DNA of 45,166 bases, taken from an uncultured Ectothiorhodospiraceae bacterium. Its GTDB lineage: Bacteria > Pseudomonadota > Gammaproteobacteria > UBA9214. Below, piece after piece: positions 7,764 through 14,261 of the stretch. Location: contig CAMYIX010000056.1 in NCBI GenBank assembly GCA_947258615.1, positions 1 through 45,166 of the forward strand. The letters are read 5' to 3'. Both the position numbers and the translations under genes were made by a program. Position 1 is the stretch's first letter. Each line of letters begins with the position of its first letter. The notes beneath the pieces are model-generated. The model did not search any database and had not been told where the DNA came from. It saw nothing but the letters and a program-made list of their open reading frames with translations.

Positions 7764-10043
7764 TCAGTTCACCTGTAATTCAACCTCCGCCTCAAGCGGC
7801 AGGTATATATCGATGGTTACGCCTTCTCCGGGAGCCACACCGATCCCCATGCGACCGCCGATGCGCTCCAGCATCGAGTTGCACAGCGACAACCCGAGGC
7901 CGCTGCCTGTGCCGGCTGCCTTGGTGGTGAAAAACGGGTCCAGTGCCTGGTTACGGGTTTTTTCATCCATGCCCTTGCCGTTGTCGGTGACACTTGCATG
8001 CAGGCTGCCATTCACAGTCTCCGTAAGCACCGTTACGACGGGCTTGTGGTCTTTGATCCCCTCGCAGGCATCCGCTGCATTCTTGAGCAGATTCATGAAC
8101 ACCTGTGTCAGCTGGTCGGGGATGGCTTTCACTGCAGGCAGCATCGGGTCCAGTTCGAGATTCAGGACGATATCCTTCCAGCGCGAATCAAATCTGACCA
8201 GGTTGCAGGTACTGCGGATAAGACCGTTCAAATCGAGCAGTTCCATCTGGCCGGGTCTGGGGGAGGCAAACTCACTGATCTGGCGCGTAAGGCTCGCCAG
8301 CCTTTCCGTCTGCTCGGCGATCATGTCCAGATTGTTCAACGTCTCCGCATCACGGGGACCTGTGCCGGGATCATAGCTGTCCCTGATATCGCGCACGGCA
8401 CCGGAGATGGCCGCAATCGGGTTGCCGACTTCATGAATGATCCCGGAGGCCAGCTGCCCGATATCGGCGATTTTTTCACGGTGAAAATATTTCTGCCAGG
8501 CCTCCTCCAGTTCCCGCTCGGCGCGTTTTTGTTCGGTCAGGTCGCGGATGACGGCAAGAAACTTGCGCTTGCCCGCCAGCAGCATTTCGTTGACCCAGAT
8601 CTCCAGCGGAAAGGTCGAACCGTCCTTGCGTTTTCCCTCGAACTCCCGGCCCCGCATGCCGAGCACCCTGTGCTGGCCGCTCTTGACAAAATGCTTCATG
8701 GCCTGGTCGTGCCGGTCCCGCAATTGTTCCGGCACCAGCACATTGACGTCCTGACCAATCAACTGGTTATGTACATAGCCGAACAGCTTTTCCGTGGCCG
8801 GATTGCAGCTCTCGATAATACCGTCCTCGTCACTCACGATAATGCTGTCCACGACGTTGTTCATGATGGTCAGGGAGCGGGTTTCACTTTCCTGCTGGGC
8901 TTCCAGTGCGCGCACGTGTTCGGTTATATCGTGGTTGGTCTCGACGATCCCCTGGATTTCACCTGCCTCGTCACGCAGCGGGGTTGCCATGACCTCGACC
9001 AGTCGAGGATCACCCTCTGTGTTGTAATGGGTATGGATCATGGTGACGGGCTTCAGTAATTCCAGCGCCTCGGCCATGGTACACGGGTGCTCCTGGCCAT
9101 TGCAGGGGGTATCGCGGTTATGTGAGAGCGCGTAGCAGAACACCGGTTCAGCGGGATCATGGCCGGCTGGCAGCAGCTTGCGTGCAGACTGGTTCATCGC
9201 AGTGACATGCAGGTCCTTGTCGATCACCATGATGGGGTCGTACACACCGTCGATGACCGATTGCAGAAATCGGCTGGATTTTGCCAGTTCCGCCGTGCGT
9301 TCATCGACGCGCTGCTCCAGCATCTCGTTTGCGTTCTCGACATTCTTCACATAGCGTTTGTTCGCTCTTTCTTGGGCCTGCAGTTGCAGATCCGTGCGTC
9401 TGAAATACAGCACCAGCATGATATAGAAGAGCCCCAGGATGGCGATTACACCCAGTACGACCTGTCGCTGCGTAACGTTGATATTCCCCAGCAGGGTCGT
9501 CACATCGGAGTAGACCTCGAATACGCCGACGATGCCGCCGGAGGCCATGTCGCGTATCGGAATGTAACTCTGGATCAGATCGGAATCTTCGATCACGTGG
9601 TCAAAGGCGTTGAAAGACTCCTTGTGCACGATACTGCTGACCGAGTGGCCAGAGCGCGCCCCGATGACGCCGCTGTTGCGCGTCTGCTGGACACCCACCT
9701 GATCAGGCTGGGTGGAGAACACCGTCAGTCCACCGGGCGTATAGATCTTGATCTTGGCGACCGTAAGCCCGCTGAGTTGTCCAACCAGGGCGTCGTGTAG
9801 TTCAGCCACGCCAGGCACCGCCCTCAAGGTGTCCGCATCGGCGCCCTGCTGGGGATTTAGCAAGGGGAAAACCATGTGCGACAAGGAGTTGGATAGCACC
9901 CGCGCGAGGGCCTCGTTCTGCTTTGCACTGGAATGCTTGAGGTCGTGCACGGCCATGCTGCGGTAGAAAAACGCCAGAAAGCAAGCGACCACTGCCGTGC
10001 CAAGGAAAGCTATGAAGGAGAAACGCCGCAGGGGTGTCGACAT
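7764..10043 (-). CDS. membrane sensor histidine kinase with periplasmic domain and two PAS domains
   Basis: The 759-residue kinase has a transmembrane helix at about 8-26, a periplasmic sensor of about 165 residues, and a second helix at about 197-215. A coiled-coil linker (ENANEMLEQRVDERT) is followed by PAS1 (about 258-372), PAS2 (about 385-510), HisKA and HATPase domains. The H-box is GIIHEVGNPIAA, the N-box NLLKNAADA, the G1 box DNGKGM and the G2 box GTGSGLGLSL. PAS1 carries the Cys/His-rich stretch CYALSHNRDTPC...HPC, a recurrent feature of some environmental kinases that might bind a metal or sense redox. It is the likely phosphodonor for the NtrC-type regulator encoded two bases downstream. 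The signal is unknown. Confidence 0.92.
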   Translation of the reverse strand: MSTPLRRFSFIAFLGTAVVACFLAFFYRSMAVHDLKHSSAKQNEALARVLSNSLSHMVFPLLNPQQGADADTLRAVPGVAELHDALVGQLSGLTVAKIKIYTPGGLTVFSTQPDQVGVQQTRNSGVIGARSGHSVSSIVHKESFNAFDHVIEDSDLIQSYIPIRDMASGGIVGVFEVYSDVTTLLGNINVTQRQVVLGVIAILGLFYIMLVLYFRRTDLQLQAQERANKRYVKNVENANEMLEQRVDERTAELAKSSRFLQSVIDGVYDPIMVIDKDLHVTAMNQSARKLLPAGHDPAEPVFCYALSHNRDTPCNGQEHPCTMAEALELLKPVTMIHTHYNTEGDPRLVEVMATPLRDEAGEIQGIVETNHDITEHVRALEAQQESETRSLTIMNNVVDSIIVSDEDGIIESCNPATEKLFGYVHNQLIGQDVNVLVPEQLRDRHDQAMKHFVKSGQHRVLGMRGREFEGKRKDGSTFPLEIWVNEMLLAGKRKFLAVIRDLTEQKRAERELEEAWQKYFHREKIADIGQLASGIIHEVGNPIAAISGAVRDIRDSYDPGTGPRDAETLNNLDMIAEQTERLASLTRQISEFASPRPGQMELLDLNGLIRSTCNLVRFDSRWKDIVLNLELDPMLPAVKAIPDQLTQVFMNLLKNAADACEGIKDHKPVVTVLTETVNGSLHASVTDNGKGMDEKTRNQALDPFFTTKAAGTGSGLGLSLCNSMLERIGGRMGIGVAPGEGVTIDIYLPLEAEVELQVN

Positions 10044-10096
10044 GAAGCTGTTTTTGGTTGCAACTCAGTACCATGAGCGTACCAAGTTACCCAGCA

Positions 10097-11569
10097 TCAC
10101 GTCAAAGCTGCAACTTGTAGGGTTTTCTCGCTCAGCGCCGGCAGCAGGATATGGACCGTGGTACCCACATCCGGTGTGGATTCCAGCTCGATGCCCCCTC
10201 CGTGTTCAGCGACAATCGACTGGCAAAGGTTCAACCCGAGGCCGCTGCCCTTGCCCTCGGTCTTGGACGTGTAGAAGGCATCAAATGCCAGGTTCAGCGT
10301 TTCGGCATCCATCCCGCAACCATTGTCCTGCACGGTCAATATCACCTGGTTGTCCACGGCGCGTGTATCGACCCGGATGGAGGGCACCCGATCGACGGAC
10401 TCCACCGCATCCAGTGCATTCATCAGCAGGCTGATAACGAGCTGGGTCAGCTGCTCCGCTCGCCCCCTGATGGCCGGGACATCAGGATCAAACTCGCGCA
10501 GGCACCCGGTCTTGGCCAGGCGCTTGTCAAACCGCAACAGCCGGCAGGCACTGTCCACCAGCTGATTGAAATCCAGCACCTCGGATTCCTGCGACAGGGG
10601 TGTGGTGTATTCGGACACGTCGCGCAGAATGGACGTAATACGGTCGAGTTGTTGCTGTATCAGATCGCAGCGCTGGTCGGGGCACTGCGCGCATCCGCTG
10701 GCTCCGTCCGTTGCTTTCATATCGTGCACCAGGGAGCCAATTGCCGCGGCCGGATTACCGATCTCATGCATGATCCCGTTCGCCAGCGTGCCGATTGCCG
10801 ACACCTTTTCCTGGTGCATGGAGCGCAGACGCTCGACCTCCTCGGCCTTTTCGCGTTCCTTCAGGGCGTGGGACATGTTGCGCATGGCATCGGAGAGCCG
10901 GCCCAGCTCATCCGAGCGCTTGACGGGGATATCGGCCCTGCCGACACGGTTTACAATATCGCTGGTCTTGGAACTGAGCAGCTCGAGGTCCCGGCTCATG
11001 CGCGTCAGGAAACGCCCGCCGCCGTAGCCGATGAGGGTGATCGCCAGGATGCCGGCCATCAGGGCCACCATCGCTACCGTGTTGCTACGTAACCTGAACC
11101 CGTCAACCATCTTGTCCTGGCGCTGTTCAAGGGCGTTCAGACGCGAACCAATGACCATTTGCGCGTCCATGAGCCGGTCACGCAATGTCCACCAGCCCGC
11201 CATCGAGGGCTTGACATAGACATCATCCAGTGCAGTCTGCAGGGCATGCAGGGCGGGTTCCGGTACGGGATAGCGCTCCGGCACGCCGGAGTACACCGCG
11301 CGCAGGACCGTGAGCTGGTTGCGCAGCGAATCCGGGGTGAGACTGTCGTCGTGCGCAGCGATCTGGGTGTGCAGGTTCTGCAACACCCGCAGCGTGGCCA
11401 GGTTCACTTGCTCCGAGAGGCCATCGCTGTCGTAACTCGACTGCAGCTGTTCGACCTTGTCGATAAGGAGCTGCTTCTCATGCAACACAAACGCAACCAG
11501 GCCGATCGCGTAGAACACGAGAACCGTGAAGGCCAGCAGACCCTTGGTGCGGATCGATGTTTCGGACAT
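10097..11569 (-). CDS. second membrane sensor histidine kinase with Cys-rich insert after the H-box
   Basis: This 490-residue kinase has TM1 at about 9-29, a helical periplasmic domain (about 30-160), TM2 at about 164-184, and a HAMP-like segment with ELGRLSDAMRNMSHAL. It ends in HisKA (His268 in GIMHEIGNPAAA) and HATPase (NALDAV; DNGCGMD; GKGSGLGLNL). A Cys-x2-Cys-x4-Cys trio (residues 293, 296 and 301) lies directly after the H-box helix, where the neighbouring kinase has no cysteine. A longer frame would start at a TTG at 11620, but that TTG is the -12 element of a sigma54-like promoter. I therefore choose the ATG at 11567-11569. The gene lies 53 bases upstream of the first kinase, so kinase-kinase-regulator form an operon. 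Confidence 0.9.
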   Translation of the reverse strand: MSETSIRTKGLLAFTVLVFYAIGLVAFVLHEKQLLIDKVEQLQSSYDSDGLSEQVNLATLRVLQNLHTQIAAHDDSLTPDSLRNQLTVLRAVYSGVPERYPVPEPALHALQTALDDVYVKPSMAGWWTLRDRLMDAQMVIGSRLNALEQRQDKMVDGFRLRSNTVAMVALMAGILAITLIGYGGGRFLTRMSRDLELLSSKTSDIVNRVGRADIPVKRSDELGRLSDAMRNMSHALKEREKAEEVERLRSMHQEKVSAIGTLANGIMHEIGNPAAAIGSLVHDMKATDGASGCAQCPDQRCDLIQQQLDRITSILRDVSEYTTPLSQESEVLDFNQLVDSACRLLRFDKRLAKTGCLREFDPDVPAIRGRAEQLTQLVISLLMNALDAVESVDRVPSIRVDTRAVDNQVILTVQDNGCGMDAETLNLAFDAFYTSKTEGKGSGLGLNLCQSIVAEHGGGIELESTPDVGTTVHILLPALSEKTLQVAALT

Positions 11570-11615
11570 AGCGGTTACGGCCTCACTGGCCGTGCTTGTT
11601 GACTGGCTATATCGC

Positions 11616-11631
11616 TGCAAGATTCACACCA
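11616..11631 (-). promoter_or_regulatory. sigma54-like promoter for the kinase/NtrC operon
   Basis: Read on the minus strand, the sequence is TGGTGTGAATCTTGCA. It has GG at -24 and GC at -12 separated by exactly ten bases, with the typical TTGCA at the -12 element. Transcription would begin near 11604, about 35 bases before the ATG at 11569. The -24 half (TGGTGTG) departs from the consensus TGGCACG. A matching activator-type palindrome lies upstream at 11842-11857. Confidence 0.6.
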
Positions 11632-11841
11632 GTTCTCTGGCGGCGATTGACCACCACTGTCGCGACAGGCGCAGCCGGGGACCCGGCAAGGACCTGCTAC
11701 CGGGGAGACTATATTTTTTTACATTTATTTACATTCAGTTACTAAGGATACCGCAAGGACGGGCGCGGCATCTTGTCCAGCGGGCGACGCAGGATTCCGT
11801 GAACGATGGGTAGCCGCGGGCGGCAAAGGAGGCAGCACCTT

Positions 11842-11857
11842 TTCCCGAATTCGGGAA
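11842..11857. promoter_or_regulatory. 16-bp perfect palindrome TTCCCGAATTCGGGAA, putative NtrC-type upstream activator site
   Basis: The perfect palindrome extends with flanking T/A bases to TTTTCCCGAATTCGGGAAAA. It is centred about 245 bases upstream of the predicted sigma54 start of the kinase operon. A 14/16 identical copy precedes the sigma54 promoter of the OmcE-like gene. The recurrence in front of two sigma54-type promoters supports an enhancer site for the regulator encoded at 6370-7761. It lies within the 308-base gap 11570-11877, which otherwise holds only the promoter and no gene. Confidence 0.6.
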
Positions 11858-11877
11858 AAGTGCATCGGAATTCCTGT

Positions 11878-12453
11878 TTACGGGTGTTCAGGGAACCCTG
11901 GACTCCCCCCCCATTCCCACAGGGCAGCCTCTGCCTTGCGCCGGTAGGGGTCGTCCTCGGCGGCGAGGTGGAGATAGGTACGCATGGCCCCGATGGCACC
12001 TTCCCGATCAGACAGCCCCTCGAGCGCTGCGCCCAGTCCGTAGTAGGCATTGACCTGCATCGGCCTGAGCGCCAGGGCCGACTGGAAGAAATCATGCGCC
12101 GCCTTGAACGCCTCCTGGCCGAGCAGCGCGAAGCCCATGTTGACATGGGCTTCGGGCAGGGTCGGCGCCAGCTCCAGCACCCGGTGCAGGGCGGCCACGG
12201 CGTAATCGTATTGCTTTGCATGCAGCATCAGTACCGCCTGGTGAAAGCGTTCCTCCACCTCCGCCGGCAGTGGCTGTCGGGCGTGTTCATAACTGCTGCC
12301 ACCGGCAGCAGCCGTGGTCGTGGAGGCATCGGGTCGCTTCACCTGGATCTCGACGCCGGAACCGGGAATTCGCTGCACCAGATAACCCAGGCCCGCAATC
12401 GCCGCAACCACCAGCAACACGGTCGCCAGTCTCGAGCCTGCCAGGGATGTCAT
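11878..12453 (-). CDS. membrane-anchored TPR protein
   Basis: The 191-residue protein has one N-terminal transmembrane segment (about residues 9-27) and a Ser/Ala/Gly linker. At least three tetratricopeptide-type helical pairs then follow from about 70 (KQYDYAVAALHRVLELAPTLPEAHVNMGFALL, FKAAHDFFQSALALRPMQVNAYYGLGAALEG and the next pair). It is the last gene of the long cytochrome run. Its ATG lies one base after the CcsA stop (TGAGATG), so translation is probably coupled. TPR proteins commonly accompany cytochrome maturation genes (CcmI/NrfG-like) and present apocytochrome to the ligase; that role is inferred here. Confidence 0.8.
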   Translation of the reverse strand: MTSLAGSRLATVLLVVAAIAGLGYLVQRIPGSGVEIQVKRPDASTTTAAAGGSSYEHARQPLPAEVEERFHQAVLMLHAKQYDYAVAALHRVLELAPTLPEAHVNMGFALLGQEAFKAAHDFFQSALALRPMQVNAYYGLGAALEGLSDREGAIGAMRTYLHLAAEDDPYRRKAEAALWEWGGSPGFPEHP

Positions 12454-12454
12454 C

Positions 12455-13264
12455 TCACAGCACCCCCTTGTGCGGCCCCAGGCTGCTGAAGGGCACACCG
12501 AAGAAGGTCAGGAACGCCAGACAGAAGACCACCAGGGTCAGCAGCCAGCCGGCCCACAGGGGGAGCTGCCAGGTGAGCCGGGCATGCAGGCTGAGCCCCA
12601 GCACCAGCCAGGTGATGAAGGCCCAGGTCTCCAGCGGGTCCCAGGTCCAGTAATGGCCCCAGGCGTCATGTGCCCAGACGGCACCGGCGATGAGCATGAG
12701 GCTCTGGAACACGAAAGCGACCGACATCAGGCGCCACACCGAGGCATCGAGTGTGGCAACGGAGGCCGGTCCGGTGAACCGATTGCCGGTTTTTAGCAGC
12801 CGGTTCAGCAGCAGGATCGCGGCCAGCCCCGTAGCGGCCAGGCACAGCCCCAGAAAGACCTTGCCGACGCCGACGTGGATCCACAACCAGACGGTCTCGT
12901 AGGTGGCCGGGAGTTGCCCCGGCTCCGCGGGGACGGTGGTGATCCAAACCCCCAGCAGCAAGAACACCGGCAACACGACCAGGGCGCCGGGACGGGCCAG
13001 GGGCATGCGCCAGAACACCAGCGCATAGATGAGACCGAGGCTGAACAGGTTGCTGAGCAGGACCTCGAACAGTGTCAGGAACGGCCCGTAGCCCGCGCGC
13101 GACCAGCGCATGCCAATGGCGATGGCCAGCACCGTCACCGCGGCCAGCAGAGCGGCCAGCACCAGCCGGTCATTCGGTCGTTGCCGCCAGGCCCCGTACC
13201 AGGCCGCCAGCGTCCCCGCCGAGTAGCCGGCGATCCCGCCGAGGACCCAGGGCATCTCAGACAT
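12455..13264 (-). CDS. ccsA: CcsA/ResC-type heme handling protein, System II cytochrome c biogenesis
   Basis: The 269-residue polytopic membrane protein carries the tryptophan-rich WWD motif (HDAWGHYWTWDPLETWAFITW, about residues 195-217). Flanking periplasmic/TM histidines lie in WIHVGVG and SLHARLTW, matching CcsA/ResC. The family moves heme across the inner membrane and, with ResB/CcsB, ligates it to CxxCH motifs. The start ATG at 13262-13264 overlaps the resB stop (ATGTCTGA), so I reject a longer upstream frame. It lies in an overlapping run with ResB and the 11-heme cytochrome, which implies a maturation role for the locally encoded cytochromes. Confidence 0.9.
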   Translation of the reverse strand: MSEMPWVLGGIAGYSAGTLAAWYGAWRQRPNDRLVLAALLAAVTVLAIAIGMRWSRAGYGPFLTLFEVLLSNLFSLGLIYALVFWRMPLARPGALVVLPVFLLLGVWITTVPAEPGQLPATYETVWLWIHVGVGKVFLGLCLAATGLAAILLLNRLLKTGNRFTGPASVATLDASVWRLMSVAFVFQSLMLIAGAVWAHDAWGHYWTWDPLETWAFITWLVLGLSLHARLTWQLPLWAGWLLTLVVFCLAFLTFFGVPFSSLGPHKGVL

Positions 13265-14261
13265 GTGCCGACAGAACCCCGCTGCCGGTCTCCTCCCCGC
13301 TGCGTGTGGCCGGGACCGGGGCACGGAACTTGGCCTGGAAATGCCAGCCCAGTCCCAGCACAGCGACCAGGGCGGCGGAGAACAGCCAGGGCAGGACCGG
13401 GTTGTAGGTGACCTCGTAACCCATCCACAGCCGGATGTCCTCGAAACGCACGCTACCGCCTGCGAGTGGCTGTTGTTCGCCCGGCTTCAGGACGACCGTT
13501 TCATCAGCCGCAGTCAGCTTCAACGATCCGCTGGCGCGGGCGCTTTCGAGCACCCAGTCGCGTGTTTCGGGAGGCGGCACCGGCAATTGCAATTCGAGAT
13601 CGATGCTCACCCCACCGGGACCCGTCCAGTGGTTGACCTGCTTCCAGTCATGAAACGGGTAGGAGGGGAAGTGGACCGCGCCGCGGTGCTCCCCTGTATC
13701 AGGGTCGGCCCGGGTGAGGACCGCCGAGTAACCCTTGTTGGAGGTGGTATGGAACCGGTAGCCGGCGACCTTGAGGGCGATATTGTCCCCGATCTCCACG
13801 GGGTAGGTTGCCGCACCGGGGAAATGGACTCGGCTGTGGGTCCGGCCGCGGCTGAGACCGGCGGCGTAGTGGACCTGCAGTGGTCCCTGCACAAAGTCCA
13901 CCGCCGCCAGCCGCCGCCAGGGATGCCAGGGCCCCTGTCGGACAACCGTGACGGCGTCGATGTCAAAAGTCTGTCCCTCGGTCAGCTCCACCCGCGCCTT
14001 CAGGGCCGTCATGTGGCCATAGGCGGCCAGCAGCACAACCGCCAACAGGCCCAGGTGGAAAATCAGGAGGCCGTGCTGGCGCCGGAAGCGGGGATTGAAC
14101 AGCAGGGCCGCGATGAGATTGACCGCCAGCAGCAGTAACGGCAGGACCAGCCAGGCGACCGTGGCATCCGGGTCCCGGTAGCTGACCAGTGCCCCGCCGC
14201 CCAGCAGCACCATCCCGGCGAGCGCCAGCCGGAGCGAGGACAGATGTTGCAACACACTCAC
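13257..14261 (-). CDS. resB: ResB/CcsB-family System II cytochrome c biogenesis protein
   Basis: The 334-residue protein has paired N-terminal helices starting VLQHLSSLRLALAGM, a second pair that includes LIFHLGLLAVVLLAAYG with a TM histidine, and a large periplasmic beta-rich domain (about 115-290). A C-terminal helix closes it (NPVLPWLFSAALVAVLGLGWHF). This matches ResB/CcsB, the partner of CcsA in reducing and ligating apocytochrome c. The start is the GTG at 14259-14261, which overlaps the stop of the 11-heme cytochrome (GTGA). The periplasmic motif HDWKQVNHW may hold heme-ligating histidines. It forms a tightly coupled operon with ccsA. Confidence 0.88.
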   Translation of the reverse strand: MSVLQHLSSLRLALAGMVLLGGGALVSYRDPDATVAWLVLPLLLLAVNLIAALLFNPRFRRQHGLLIFHLGLLAVVLLAAYGHMTALKARVELTEGQTFDIDAVTVVRQGPWHPWRRLAAVDFVQGPLQVHYAAGLSRGRTHSRVHFPGAATYPVEIGDNIALKVAGYRFHTTSNKGYSAVLTRADPDTGEHRGAVHFPSYPFHDWKQVNHWTGPGGVSIDLELQLPVPPPETRDWVLESARASGSLKLTAADETVVLKPGEQQPLAGGSVRFEDIRLWMGYEVTYNPVLPWLFSAALVAVLGLGWHFQAKFRAPVPATRSGEETGSGVLSAHV

